NCBI GenBank assembly: GCA_039111635.1
Contig: JBCAQO010000003.1
Location: 62,001-126,000 of the forward strand
From: Heterobasidion occidentale
Taxonomy: Eukaryota; Basidiomycota; Agaricomycetes; Russulales; Bondarzewiaceae
DNA length: 64,000 bases
Reading direction: 5' to 3'
Shown: in pieces, positions 1 to 12,890 of the stretch
Layout: each line of letters starts with the position of its first letter
How positions within the stretch are numbered: the first letter of the stretch is position 1
Program-made: the position numbers and the translations under genes
The notes under the pieces: generated by a model
Databases searched by the model: none
What the model was told of the DNA's origin: nothing
The model's input: only the letters and a program-made list of their open reading frames with translations

Positions 1-1
1 G

Positions 2-2167
2 TACTCCCTTCTCAGCACGCTCGAACGTACGAAAACGGCAGACCCCGCACTCAGGGAAGCCGTACGAGGGCTTCTAGTCACGTGGGGCCGCATCATCGAA
101 GCGCAAGAGGGTGTGGCGATCTTGTGGGCGTGTGTGGAGGATCAAGGCGGGCAATGGTCTGTCGATATCGCGGGAGAGCTGAAGAAAGTCGAGAGGTAGG
201 CTGCCACGCCACATTCTCGAGCCATAAGGTGATCTGACCATTCATAGACCGGAAGAAGTCTCACCCATTGCGCTGTTCACCCCGGAAGATCTGAGACGCG
301 CAGAGGAGAACGGGGAACTAGACCCTGACGCGAATCTCCTCGACCTGCGCCCAGACCCTGCTCACTTTGTACGATATATCAAGTCCCTTGATCGAATAGA
401 TCTCTCGTCCGAGTTCTTCGTGCGCCTCCTAGAAGCCTATCGCGAGATCAAGGCAGAGCGAGACGGGGACCCGATGCGGTAAACGAGCTCGACTCCATTG
501 TGTATGCGCGTGTAGCTGATTTCCGCCGCAGGACACTCTTGTATCTGCAGCTAATCCTCCAGATCCAGACTCACATGTCGTCAGAAGGATATGCGTCTGG
601 AAATATATTCAGCAAACCGGAACATATATTGTCGTTCGTCAAGCACGCCCTTGATGCTGGGACAGCTGCGCCTCCTCAGCCAAGTCATTCGCGTTCAGCG
701 AAGAAGACGGGCTTGACGATGGACGATCTCAGGATCATCGATGAAGATGAGGAAGATGATTTCGAAGATGAGGGAGATAGCGATGACGAGACGCCTGGGT
801 TGGAAGGGGTACCACCAGACGAGGAGATGACTGCCACTGCGATGAATCTTTTACTCTCTATACTCGAAGGTACGCTGTACCAGCCCAACTCACCAAGAAT
901 ATCACCGATCTCAGACGTTCACGAAAAGCCAATCCCGACCTTTCCGCAAGCACTTCACCCATCTTAGCAGACATCCTGGTCCACGTCGAAGAGCTCTCAA
1001 GACATCCTTCAGAGGCTCTCCGTCCGCTCGCCCGCGAAGCACGGATGGTGTTGACGGTCAGACTGGCATCCACCTCGACAGCTTCACCTTCCAAGCACCG
1101 ACCAAAATCAGACGAGTCCGCCCAAAATACGCAAGAGACGTACCAAAAAGCGCTGAAGCTCCTGCAGGACCCCATTCTCCCCGTCCGGGCGCATGGTCTG
1201 CTCCTTCTGCGCCAACTTGTGGCCCCTCCCCGCACGACATCCACTCGATACAAACCCTTTGTAGATATCCTCCCACTCGTTCCTGCCATCCTAGATATCT
1301 TCCTGCAGTCCGTTCAAGATGACGACTCGTACGTCTTCCTGAATGCCGTCCAAGGACTAGCCGCGCTCGTGGACGGATTCGGCTCGGAGGTCCTCCGCTC
1401 TCTCGTACGCGTGTACACAGAGGGTCTTCAAGCAACCAGCGCAAGCGCCAACATGTTGACTCAAGCAGAGGTGGACACCAGGCTACGTGTGGGAGAGGCG
1501 CTCGGTCAAGTGATCAGAAAGTGTGGCGACGCTTTACCCATCTATGGTCGGTTCCTCCTATGCCTCGACGTGTGTGTTAGTCCCCATAGTTATCCTTCTT
1601 TTTTTCACTCCCAGCCGATGCCTTGATTCCACCCCTGTTCGCAGCCGTGAGAGCGTCTCACCTCCCCACCGTGCTGCGCGCGTCTTCGCTGTCCCTTTTG
1701 GCACAGTGCGCTGAAACGTGCGACGTCGCCCTCATGCCGTACGGCGCGGACCTGGCAGAAGCGATGCTGGACTTGTTGCAGCTTGAAAGCGTGCGAGCAG
1801 CGCCGAACGCCCCCGCCCCAACGCGCGCGCGGGAGGCAGACACGGAAGCGCAAGATCAGCGATAAACGATCATCGGCCTGTCCCAAATGAATCCTTGGAT
1901 AGCCACCCCTCCTCCCGCAACTCCAAGTATCCCCCTTTGCGCCGTGCCGCGCTGCATTTTCTCGCGCTGCTGGCACGCGCTTACACCATCCACATCTTCG
2001 ACGATGGTGTGTTGAGTTTCAGTCCAGGATCAGAATTCCCTGTGAGTCGAGCTAAGGGAACGCTCGGATATGTTGCGGTCACGGACGTTGATGATGTAAC
2101 AAGGGTTATGGCGAGGGAAGTGGGGGAAGCTGTGGTCAATCTCGAGAGAGCTATCGCCGGGGTCTGA
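2..2167 (+). CDS. Rtp1/TANGO6-like RNA polymerase II nuclear import factor, C-terminal part (5' end outside window)
   Basis: HEAT-repeat protein of the Rtp1/TANGO6 family, which in yeast helps assembly and nuclear import of RNA polymerase II. The frame enters the window at base 2 and I can follow exons 2-195, 248-478, 532-869, 929-1546 and from 1615, with introns of 52-68 bp keeping phase. An acidic linker (run of D/E around 741-795) precedes the conserved C-terminal part, where PVRAHGLLLLRQLV and DDDSYVFLNAVQGLAALVD match the family's signature repeats. The last exon ends at the stop at 2165-2167 (LERAIAGV). One frame change at about 1800-1890 is unresolved: either an intron I could not place or a break. 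The family assignment is by recognised motif and is fairly secure; the exact exon ends near 1.8 kb are not. Confidence 0.75.
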
Positions 2168-2435
2168 CGCTCGCCGAACAATCTTTTGTACAATCCCGAC
2201 CGAGCCGACTCCGGAATAGGACTCACCGTATCTGCGTACCTAGCTGTTATCATCACGCTGAACTTTAGGCTTTAGTATATGTTTGTTTGCCGGCTCGGCA
2301 TCCTCGTTCATTCCAAAGGGTAATGCAAGACAAAATAAATAACATACGTAGAGACGCGGTACTGTAATCAATCATATCTGGGGAGTCACATGCAGCTGAC
2401 CTACATTACCAGACTATAAGTACAAGCAAGCCGAA

Positions 2436-5181
2436 TCAGTATCTCGGCCCTGTCTGGAAGTCAGGCGGATAAAATGCTTGATTTTGCGGATCGAAAAGGT
2501 AGCTGATGTCAGTGCTCTGTTCGAACACGTTCACTGGCGGATTATAGTAGGTATAAGAGGGAGGACACTGGGTCTGCTGCACGCCCATGGCCGTCACCGC
2601 GTTGGGCATCGATAGATCGTAATCCCAAGGATACGAAGTTGATGGAACGGGCATGGGCTGGTAGGGAATTTGGCCGCTCGGCATCCCTTGGGGAGCAGGG
2701 TAATTTGCGTCGACAGCTTCAGAAGACCTGGGCTCGGAGGCGCTCCTCGGTGCCTTTACATGGCGCGCGAGCCTCGAGCTTACCTTGTCCTCGAACACGC
2801 TGTCCAATATCTGCGCGATGTTGCGTGCACCCGCGAACGACTCCCCGATTTCGTTGAGGTACTGTACGGCCAGCTTCGTGTCCCTCTTGGCCTGATCAAG
2901 CTGGACCTTTGCCAGGCGCTGGCCAGACGTCGCATGCACCGCAGACAAGATAAAGATCGTGCAGGCCGCGGAGACGACCTGGATGAACGTGATCGGGACG
3001 TAGCGGAGGGTGTAGGAGTTGCGCCAAGTCTCGGCAAGCTTCATGACCTCGTTTGCGGCTTTGTTGCAGCGCTAGGAGCGGTGTGAGACTGTGCTTGACC
3101 AAGGAGGAAGGGAAGCTTCGTACCCGAATGTGATCTATTTCTCTTTCTACGCCGACCGACTTTTGTCGATAAAAGGGCCGATGCAAGATGATGATGAGCC
3201 AGTGGTACGTCATGTGTAGCATGAGCTGATGCGGCATCGCTCTGCTGAGCGCAGACGGGGGGATGGAGATCTCCTCCTTCACCTGTGACACCCAGGAGTC
3301 CAGCTCGACGCTTCGAAATGGGTATCAGAACATGGAGGCCGTGGAAGTATATGAGCGGGATACGTACTCCATCGAGCTAACGAGGATCTCGTTCGCATTC
3401 TGTCGAGCACCGAGGTGGGAGAAGTTGCTCCTGTACGAGAGATCAGGTGAGTCTACGGCGACGAGAAGCAGACGACGTCACTGACACGATGCTCATGATG
3501 CGCCTCGCAATTTGCAACAACTGGCAGGTTGCATGGAAGATGCGCGATAGGTAGTTGGGCTGCGGCGGATTCTCCTTGTTCGGCCAGTTCCATGGCCGCT
3601 GGTCGAGCTCGCCGTCGACGAACGGAACCGGTATGTTCTGCGACTCTGAGAGGGAGGAGACGCAAAAGTCGCGGCCGACATAGAGGGACCAAGTGGTGTC
3701 CTGATATGGAAATAAGCTCGGGCATGCCGGACGGCATCGAGAACGGCGCTCACCTGACAGAAAGTGGTCCAGAAAACCCAATTTCGGTCTTGCATCTCTT
3801 CGGGGGTAATCTTGCCCGCATCTACCCAAGAAGAGCAGTCTAGACCTACGCCGACTGTGGACCTGTCAGATATAGAACCGCGGCTTCTGAACAGAACACT
3901 CACGGGCCTGTGACACCCGGGCGCTGATCCCTGTTTTGGTCCGTGAGCTCGACTGCCGCAAACGGAGTATGGTCTGCGCACCGAAATACATGTACCCAAG
4001 CGACTGTTCCCCCCGCGAGGAATGGAAGTTGGCAAGGATGGACAAGGCGAGAACGGCGCTCAGGTGCGGTCTCTCGCATTCTTGTTCGAGGGACTCTTTG
4101 GCCTTGGCAGCAAACTTGTCCCGCACCTCATCAGCCTTGATCATCGGATCGTCCGAAAACGCCGTCGCGACTGCGATAAGCGAATTGTGCAGCATGGGCG
4201 AGTAATGAGCGGTCCTCGAGGCCGAACTGCTAGGCGGTCGGCTCAAGACCTGGTGCATGTCATGGAGAAACAGCTCTGGGATGACTCTCATGCACCAGGA
4301 CGTGAAGAAGCGAAACAGGAGGTCGAGAAGCCTGTGCAGAGCATACTGATGCTGTAGACATCGACAAATATGATACCAACACACCTGTCATGTTCTGTTC
4401 GCGAGAGATTCACGTCTTTGGGCAGATATCGATTCCAATCAATATTGGGCCCTAGACCGCCTGCGACGGACGAGAAGCGGTGCGGGCCCGCCAAGCTGCC
4501 TGAATTGTAAAATCGGGACGGCCCCGGCGTCGCAAGCCTGAAGATCGAGGTCGGGCCCCAGAACTGCAGGGTGTCGTCGTGAATCTACATTCAACGTCAG
4601 TTTGAGCGGATCCCTCCATCGAGACTGGGGCCGCACATGGAGATGTTGGGTGGGAGCACACAACTGCTCGACGTCAGAGTCGTCACTCTCGGATTTCACG
4701 AGCGTGTGGTCAGATTCGGGCGAGCCCGGGTCGTCGTAGTATTGACTTGTCGAGGGGATCGAATGACATGAATGGCAGCGACTCAACGCCGTCTCAAGGA
4801 GCACTATCTTGTCCTGGAGGTGCTGAACGTGTTCTCTGGTGATGTTGACTCCTTTGATGTGTTCGCGACCCCAGCGGCACTAGAGCAGGCGAGAGAACGA
4901 ACGATCGGTTCGGCAGAACATGATGACACCGATGACAAACACACACATCGATTTTGGCGTCCCGGCACTGTCTGCAAGTGGCGTTAGGGAGCTTATTATC
5001 CTTGCTCTCCCACTCGCACCTGACTTTCCTGCACAGTGGAGGTGAGTAGCGTCGATGCCGTATGTAGACATCTTGTGCGCACTGCGCACCTAGTTCTGCA
5101 TCGCACACAGGCCTGTTTGGCGTATGGGCCGCGTGAGACGACTCTCATTCTCGGGTAGGAGAGACGATCGGAGGTGGACAT
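2436..5181 (-). CDS. Zn2Cys6 fungal transcription factor (XlnR-like middle homology region)
   Basis: Nuclear DNA-binding regulator. The start is ATG at 5181. The N-terminal RGPYAKQACVRC joins, after an intron, to KVRC, followed by TCRQC and RDAKIDVC, giving six cysteines spaced as a Zn2Cys6 cluster. A heptad-like stretch follows (HVQHLQDKIVLLETAL, about 4790-4850), the usual dimerisation coiled coil. Then come an acidic Ser/Asp segment and the fungal_trans domain, recognisable from HYSPMLHNSLIAVATAFSDD and LSAVLALSILANFHSSRGEQ (about 4000-4210) and MLHMTYHWLIIILHRPFY (about 3170-3230). The C-terminus is Pro/Tyr-rich and ends at 2436. At least seven introns are needed. The middle region resembles XlnR/AraR-type activators of polysaccharide use, but the target pathway cannot be told from this sequence. 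Confidence 0.75.
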
Positions 5182-5968
5182 TGAGGGTGGCGAGCATGTA
5201 TCCCGCGACTATGAACTATATAGGATGGGAACGTGGACTGGTACGGCTACCTGCCTGGAACCGCGTTGCTGGATGCAATGTTGTAAGGCGATCCACCGGA
5301 GGCAAACGGTACCTAGTTTAACACTCTGACAGTCGGAATGGAAGGAAGTTCTCGGCAACGGCCGCGCGAGCGCTGGTCACGACAGACGTGCTCCCTCGTG
5401 CTCCTCATATTACTGATGACTCTGCTGGCCGCCGTGACTCCATGCCGTCCCGAGATCTGTTCTTTCAGCTCTCATCGATAAGTAATCACTGATCGCTGAT
5501 CCGCGGGGTCTGCAACTCTCTGCAAACTCATCCTTGACGAGGGTTTCTGATCTTGAGACGCCCTTCGCGGACACTGAAATGGAAGCAGCATATTTCTCTT
5601 TACAGAGCGATCTTTTCAACGTCCGTGCTCCATCAGAACCATTGCTCCCCGTTGAATCCAGTGCCAGACTGCCTGTCACGAGTGCGTATCGCAACTTAGC
5701 TTTGACTTACCCCGACCGGATGACATAAGGTCCCCATGGCCAGGATGACAGACATCCGTCAGTGGCGTTATACATCGTGCGCCATCCTGCTCGAGCACGG
5801 ATTCGCTATCTTGGCGAAAGACTAGCCTGTACTTGGCGTACCAGTACACATTGTGTCAACGGGGGACAAGTAAGATACCCCACCGCCTCTGACTAGAACC
5901 CCGTTGCAGCCCCTGAGAACATTCAAGCTTTCAACGCCGGAGAAAGCACCTGCGGTCAGGACAGCCAT
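5182..5968. other. Intergenic region between transcription factor 5' end and carrier 3' end
   Basis: About 790 bp. It should hold the promoter of the Zn2Cys6 gene, which is transcribed leftwards. The short open frames on both strands here (5410-5728) overlap each other and resemble nothing I know. I see no RNA gene or repeat. Confidence 0.5.
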
Positions 5969-7577
5969 TTATATCAGCAAAGATTTCACGAGATCCCAAT
6001 CTCCGCGCCATCTCTCACGTACCTGCTTCGTGATTTCGTAAAAACGTCGTTGACCAGCGAATAGGATCGCGGCCGTCAAGACGCTCTGCAGGAGCTTGCT
6101 TCCCGCGCCTTTGTACAGACCCTCGATGCCTTCTTCCCGCACGATAGTGCGTAAGCCGTCTATCGCGGAGCGATAGCGCTCTGCGTGCGCGTGGCCTGCC
6201 TGCAGACGGGACTTGACCACTCTGATATACATATCACCGCCGTTCAATGAATCTGGCGGCTATAGAACGCAGAAGCAGACAGTGGCGCACATATACGGGT
6301 ACGTCGTGGACGTGGCGACTGTAACCGAAGCACACACATGTGTTCAGCATACAGGACGGAGTTGTATGATCAGAAAGCGCTTACCGAGTTTGGAGAGAGC
6401 GCCCAATATGAAGAAGTCCCAGTCTGACAGTAATGAACCCGCAGAGGCGCCCTTCCCTACACGGGCATGGCGCCTCCGCACGAGTGAATTCTTCAGTTGC
6501 TCGAACACGGTGTATTGAAGCACCGGGTTCGCTACCAGCACAAGCGCTGGGCCAATCCCACGCCAGAAAACGGCAGGCCCGCCTGTAGAAAGAAGATGGG
6601 CTGTCGTCTCAATCATCCCCAATCTCCTTTGGTCCTTGCCCGGTCCAGGGGTGGGGTGAGGCAATGAGGGAGATGAGTTCATAGTGCGCACAGCTTGGGA
6701 AGTTTGTATGACCCAGATCGGATTGCTGATAATTGTTGTCGCCGATCCTGCCAGCGATAGGTAAGCTATCGGACGCTTCATCGGGGACGTGTGAACAAGA
6801 ACCTGCGATGAGGCCAGCGATGATCGACTCCATGGCGGACAGGCCCTTACCCCCCGGTCGGGATTTGACGATGATGCCCTTCGAGCGCTCGTAAAAATAA
6901 TAGTAGATGCTGTGATTCGCGGAGAGAGCGATCGTGAATGGCTAGTCAGCATCGCACTTCAGGTACATGTTTCCACGACATCCTCAATGATATGGTTCAT
7001 CAGACGTCTGCACCATGATTCTCGGCCATATGAAAAGATGCTTCGGAAGAAAGAACGCACCCATTCGTGACTGCGATGCCCAACAGGCTGGAACTGAGAC
7101 CACTATACAAGCCCAAAACACCTTCGCGCTTGATGATATCGATGACGGCCTGATAGGTAGACTAAAACGAAACGGGAAAACCGATGAGCAAGTTTACGGA
7201 CGAATAGAGAGGCGATGAGATGGACCGCGGCCAACTCCGGCTCCCACAAGTTGACGTGAAACCCTTCTGTGCATGGAAATGGGCTGGGTCTCGCCTGCAA
7301 CAGCACCCGGCGGCTCAAACACTTGATTGAGCAGCTCACACCCCTTGACGGCCATGCATCTTCGATAGCAGGGGCTGGGTAAAAGATCACAGACTTGCCT
7401 TGTTCTCCTTCTTTGTCTCCATTGCCGCGCGCGTTGACAAAAATACAAGGGGACTAACGATTCAGCTCAACAATAGCTCGATCCACGGAGATACTGCGAA
7501 ACTTGCTATGTTGCACTCATTGCGACGATGCCTCCACCCGCGCCTGCGAGGGCGTGAATGAGCGAGTCGCTGGACAT
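5969..7577 (-). CDS. Peroxisomal adenine nucleotide carrier (PMP34/ANT1, SLC25A17-like)
   Basis: Mitochondrial-carrier-fold transporter of the PMP34/Ant1 group, which exchanges ATP/AMP-type nucleotides across the peroxisomal membrane. I chose ATG at 7577 (MSSDSLIHALAGAGGGIVAM) because it leads straight into the first carrier helix and the motif YPLVFLSTRAA. Later exons give YQAVIDIIKREGVLGLYSGL, SSSLLGIAVTNG, IYYYFYERSKG, GSATTIISNPIWVIQT (second PX-x signature; NPIWV is typical of this subfamily), and the third repeat VKSRLQAG with EEGIEGLYKGAGSKLLQS. The stop is at 5969. The first two introns (7506-7454 and 7398-7162) both appear to start with GC rather than GT: the junctions read TA/GCAAGT and AAG/GCAAGT and keep phase. 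The second is long (237 bp) for this locus. Confidence 0.8.
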
Positions 7578-9159
7578 TGGGACGGATTGGAGAGGCGAGT
7601 TCAGCTGAGGCTGGGTGAGGATATAAGCGCGTCAGCGGGACGAGTTCGAGATGTGGTTCGGCGAAAGAGAGCACGACGCGGCGTGGGGTGTTGAGCGTGA
7701 TGTTTTTGGGGAAACGGTGGTGACAGTGCAGTTGCTAGACCGGTAAACTCCCCCGCATTCCACTGTATCACATGATAAGTCAGGACGTTGACCGGCTACT
7801 CAGCGAAGTTGAAGCGAGATGCAGACGTGCTTGAAGCTCGCTTCATGCTTGCGGTGGTGGAGATCGCGGAAAGAACAAATGAAGAGACATCTCATGAAAA
7901 CCTCTCACGCTTTGTGGACAGGCTGGTCTCACGTAACCTACGCGCCGCAAGCGACCATGACGAGAGAAATCTTCGAGATTCCGTAGAAATCCGTGAGTCA
8001 AGGTCCGGGTATCATCCTGCTCTCCTCTCGAGTGTTGACTCCACACTGTTTTGATATGTAACTTAGCAAAGAGCTTGCAAGATCAGCTTGGCGGCGTCAA
8101 GATCATCTACCAGCAATTTTCGAGGGTCTTTCAGGGACGGGGACCAGTCGGGACCCTATACGCAGAACGACTATCTTCTGCGTCAGGTCAGCAACGGAAA
8201 CTAGACGGGGGCGTCGATCAAGAAGGAGTTGACTCAAAAAATCCCCAGAGGTCCGGTCTTTCTAACAGTTACAGTGACAGTGTGTTCGAACTTCCGACGA
8301 CTTGCGAATCGATCATGACAGCTAGTATTATCATGACCTGGAGTGAAAGCCTTTGAACGTAACGTTGGTATGATCGGGAGGTGTGCCTGAGGGACTGCTC
8401 TGCACGCGCAGAAATCTTCTGCGGTAATCTGACACTGAAGCTGGGGGTTGCTGTGTGGGTAGACACGAAAATCAGGGAGGAGGGGCGGTGCTCGGCATTG
8501 CAGGGGCAGATCCGTCGGTTGACGTTACGTCAGACATGTTATGTCATATATTGTACGTCACGTGCGGTTACAGCCACAACGACCCACCGGCGGTCCGCCG
8601 TATCATATCGGAGCCGAAAAAAACGAAGAGAAAACGGGAGAGATATACTGGAGATATAACATGGATCTGGCCCTCCGATGACAGCATTTTCGTTCTGACC
8701 ATGATGGAGCCCGGCCTATTCTGTGCCTCTCAAGGTGCCCTTGTTACTCACAGCATATCCAGACATGCATGAGAAACGCTCTAATGTGGCCCATGACAAC
8801 GACAGTGACTTATTCTTGGATCTCACTTGTTCTCGCAACGCTGTTGCGCAACCACACTTTCTAACCAGCGGTCGAAAATGAATATTTGACTGGGAAGCTC
8901 GTCGCGGGCCTTTCTTACGTGGCTCAATCGAACCACGAAGACCGGAAGGCTTGCTCATATTTGTCGCGGGCCCCGTTTGTTTTGCCCGGACGCATTCATC
9001 GGCCTGTGGGTGCCAAAGTACCAAAAACCGCAGTTCCGCAGCGGCACCCTTACTGCGCCACCCGCAGTGTTAGCGGAGAAAGTCTAGTGAGGCAGAACTG
9101 ATAAGTACTCGCACAGGGTATGCCGATCAATCTTTTCACGTTTCCCCCCCTTCGCTTTC
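7578..9159. other. Intergenic region, divergent promoters
   Basis: About 1.6 kb between two divergent genes. It must contain the promoters of the carrier (leftward) and the Stealth protein (rightward). Short overlapping frames occur on both strands (for example 7788-8054), but none has a recognisable domain or a convincing splice model. No repeat or RNA gene was seen. Confidence 0.5.
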
Positions 9160-11519
9160 ATGGGCTTGACGACATATCTTCGCCTCCCACAAATAGACAC
9201 AGATGCTGTGTTACCACGGAACTCCTCTCCCAAGGTCCCAATTCACCTGAGATGGCGCTTGTTTTCTGTCGTGCGAGCATCAGTCGCGCTCATTCTGACA
9301 GCGTCTCTGCTCGGATTTCTGTTCCATTCTCAAATAAATCGTCTCATCATCCCCATCTCTGACCGAATTCCAACCATCTCAACTCCTGCAGGTTGGAGAT
9401 ATTATGCGGCGCCCTCTCCTCCCCAGACGCCTTTGCTGAACACATCTGCACACTCACTCATCCCCACCCGTAGTCAACGTCTTCTTTCTCTGGAATGCGC
9501 CGATCTCTGGATTTCACAAGGTCAGGTCTGCCCTTCCTTGCGCTCCACACTCTCTTCTGCTCTTGTGCGAGCAGATAATGGCGCTGTAGACGTGCTGTGG
9601 ACATGGATCAACGGCTCAGATCCCTATCTGACCCCGGTGCGCGACGCGGCCTCCGCAGAATACAAGCCTCTCAAATCAGCATCAGACAAGGCGGCCGTCG
9701 GAGCGGCGGCGCGCCACTTCCGTGATCACGACGAATTGCGGTTCTCGATGCGAAGCGCGTTCGAGTACCTGCCTTCCGAGCTAGTGCGCAAATATCACCT
9801 CTTCACATCCAGCCTTCCTCTGGAGGTGGCGAACATATCAGATTCCGTCAATCAAGGACGAATGGGGCATATTCCCACCTGGCTTGACTTGAAGGCCCTG
9901 GAGAGTCCTCATATTAGCGTCCAGCACCACTGGGAAGCGTATAAGGTGACGGATAAGGTTCTTCAGGAGCAGGGCTTCGAACGCGGTGAAGCAGGGGCGG
10001 AGGAATGGCGGCGGGCCGTTCTTCCTTCTTTCAACAGGTCGAGCCCTGCAGCTTCTCCATCAGAACTTGCCGCTGATTTCTAGTATCCACAGTCTTGCAA
10101 TCGAAAGTCAGCTACCGCACGTCGGGGACCTGAAAGACCTCCTTGTTTACCTCAACGACGACTACTACATCACTCGGCAATTGAACGCGGCCGACCTCGA
10201 GACAGTTTTGTACGGACCCGTCTTTCGAATTCAACGCGACTGGGGCATCTGGTCGCTGTCTCCCAGCGGGTGGGAGACGTACTCTCAGGACCTAGAAGGC
10301 GAACAGCCGACTCTCATGCTGGCGAACCATTTCCTGTCCAAACGCTTTGGCAGCCGGGTTCGCAAATACATCCGTCACGTCATGCGTACGATGTCGGTCC
10401 CTGTGCTGAAGGAGGTCGTAGACGTGTGGCCGGACGAGTTGGCATCCACTGGGAGCGTGAAATTCAGAGGACGCGGACCCCAAGTTCACCTGGCCTTCAT
10501 GCAGATGTGGTACCACATCGAAAAGCATCGCGAAGCATTGTAAGCGGTACATTTCTCGTGGAGAGTGCGATATAATTAACGATTCGTCAACGATAGACTT
10601 CATTCGTTCGTGATGTTGAAGTCCGACGCGGACCAATCTGGCGTACTGTCGCCCTCTGAGCAACTCACACTGCTTTCTGACCTTGGCAACATCACGAAGA
10701 GCGGGGGCCTACACATTGACGTCCATATGCCACTTCGTGTCAGCGACCCCATAGCACGCATGGAGGAAGCTGGCCTCGTACCTCCATTGGAGACGAAGTA
10801 CGAATGGACTGCCGCTGACGGATACCCACTGGTGCGACAGAACACCATGGAATGGCCAGATTATGGCGGACGATATGGCCATCGTCGCACTTGCTCGATC
10901 ATGGTTAATTCCTGTTTCCCAAAAGGTTTCGGCGGGGACACCGAGCTCAAGACTGAAGACGTGTTCAAGAAACTGGCGTTTGAGAACGCGAACTGCGGCG
11001 ACTGTGCAATCATGGCTCTGTTGAGTCAGAGTGGAGAGGCCGGCTTGGAAGCCTTTCTCCCCAAACCGCGCGAGGGGCGTCTGGAGGGAAGTTGGTGGGA
11101 GCAAAACGGGGTCCCAGAGCACTACGAGCTAGTCGGAGGCCAAGGTTCTACATGGTCCGAAGCGTCGTACGAGCCCTCCGCAGCAGCGAAGAACGACCCT
11201 CGTACATATGCAGTCCGCAATATCCAGCGGTATCAGTACGCGATAGGTGAGCTCGCCGATCGCCTGACCGGCTCCGTTTGTTGACTCTCCGATGATATTC
11301 CCAGGGGATACGCCGATGGAATGGTTGCAGGTGAAAGATAACGTCACTGCCGCCCCGAAATTGGAGCCTCTCAAGGACCCAAAGGGCGCTTGTGCTCTCC
11401 TTGCGATCAACGACGATGTTGCTGAAGATGTCGAGATGGAGCCTACAGATCGCCTATTGCGAGATTGGTATGAAGCGAGATGGGGTGGTATACGAGCTTG
11501 GTGGGAGCGCAGCGAGTGA
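9160..11519 (+). CDS. Stealth-family sugar-phosphotransferase (Xpt1-like xylosylphosphotransferase)
   Basis: Type II membrane enzyme of the Stealth family, which makes hexose-1-phosphoryl linkages; the Cryptococcus member Xpt1 adds xylose-phosphate to O-glycans in the secretory pathway. Four exons (9160-10037, 10093-10539, 10597-11246, 11305-11519) join in frame to 729 aa. A membrane anchor lies at about residues 38-56. Stealth region 1 is VDVLWTWINGSDP, region 2 is HDELRFSMRS, region 3 is LLVYLNDDYYITRQL, and region 4 is near the C-terminus (GACALLAINDDV). An EF-hand-like loop, DADQSGVLSPSE, sits at the start of exon 3, as in metazoan GlcNAc-1-phosphotransferase. All expected conserved acids are present, so the enzyme looks intact. 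The donor and acceptor sugars are inferred from Xpt1 only. Confidence 0.82.
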
Positions 11520-12890
11520 AATCTACAACTGTATGCCAATCATTGTACCTGTCTGTATTCAAAGTGTATCAGCAGTGTAACTTATTGAACTATTCTTGAA
11601 ACATCGAACTATCTTTGGCGCCTCGATCTATTCTTGAACGTTGAACGTCTATTCTTGAACTGTTGGCCATGAACTTTCAGTCTATTCTTGAATATATAGC
11701 TCCCAAGACTGGAGTACGAAAGATGGCTGCCTATGCCCATTGGGAGAAAATACGTGACGAGCGATATGCAGGCGAACAGTATGCCCTCCTGCCACATTCA
11801 TAACGGCCGCCTCAGACAGATAAAGCTCCCGACATATCAGAGATATGGTCACCATCAAGAGCTTCCAAGAGGGAATCAAGTCATCTGATCGATGGATGAT
11901 CGCAGTCACCACAGCGAGCGCTCCAACCATCTGCGCACTGGATCGAGTCGCAATCAAGAATAGATAGACTGTACATTCGTCTGCATGCATAGAGCGGCCA
12001 GACACAGACCCATTCCACACTCTTCTCAGACGCCAGCGAATGCCTATGGAATTCGCTCCTCAAATGGGATAGTGCTCAGATAGGGACTTTGGCCATTGAA
12101 GCTTGACTCTTGACGAGTCCTATCAGAATTACCTAGTCTCAAAGGAGTTGGCGCCACGAACGGAAGTAAAAATAGCACCTTAACAACTGAGGATGGTCGG
12201 ATGTGCCTCATCATGACTGACCATGCCGTATGCAGCGAGTCAATGGCTGTCGATACCAATTCCCCGCAGTTGCATGTGATACCAACAAATGACAGAAGAA
12301 CGGCAAGACAACATAAAATCGACGTATCGTGTGATCAACGAGGGACACAACAAGGTTGCGAATGCCTCCCTATGCCTCCTTACGGCAAAATACGTGGTTC
12401 GAAACGGACCGCCGATTGGTCACATACTTCTGGATCATGCCGCGTACGGAACAAGGAGTCAAGATCATGGCAGCAGGAGCAGACAGGATGGATAAACAGA
12501 CGAATGTATCATCCCCCCAGGTTTCGACGCCTGTGATATATGTACTGATGGAGCATGAAATGTGGCACACGAGTTACTTTCAAGTGCGCATTTTTCCAGT
12601 GAGCTGTCTGTGCGAATCGTCTGTTCAATGGTGATAGCCAGCAAAAGGCAAATCAAATAGAGAACACTTACCGCTTTTCCAGCTTGATTCCGGGGTAGGT
12701 GCCTGGTGCAATTAATCGTGCTCGTTCGGAGCCGAGCCGGGACAGAATTATGGTCAAATTATTCTCTCTCGAACCAGATGAGATCAGGCTGAATGGGCCG
12801 CAATTGGGTCAAACTCCGGCCCGCTCGCAGCCGCTCACTCTGCCTAGTATCCCTTAGCATGACGTCACGGAGGCCCCATCGTTGACTACG
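11520..12890. other. Intergenic region downstream of Stealth gene
   Basis: About 1.4 kb with no convincing gene. It starts with the Stealth 3' flank, which carries four copies of an 11-bp repeat, and ends with the promoter of the TENA/THI-4 gene. Open frames present on both strands (for example 11682-12020 and 12201-12536) show no recognisable motif. Confidence 0.5.
11590..11692 (+). repeat. Four dispersed copies of the 11-mer CTATTCTTGAA
   Basis: Exact copies at 11590-11600, 11628-11638, 11649-11659 and 11682-11692, about 70-170 bp after the Stealth stop codon. They lie in the likely 3' untranslated or downstream region, so they could be a 3' end signal, a protein-binding cluster, or simple slippage debris. 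There is no direct evidence for function. Confidence 0.7.
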
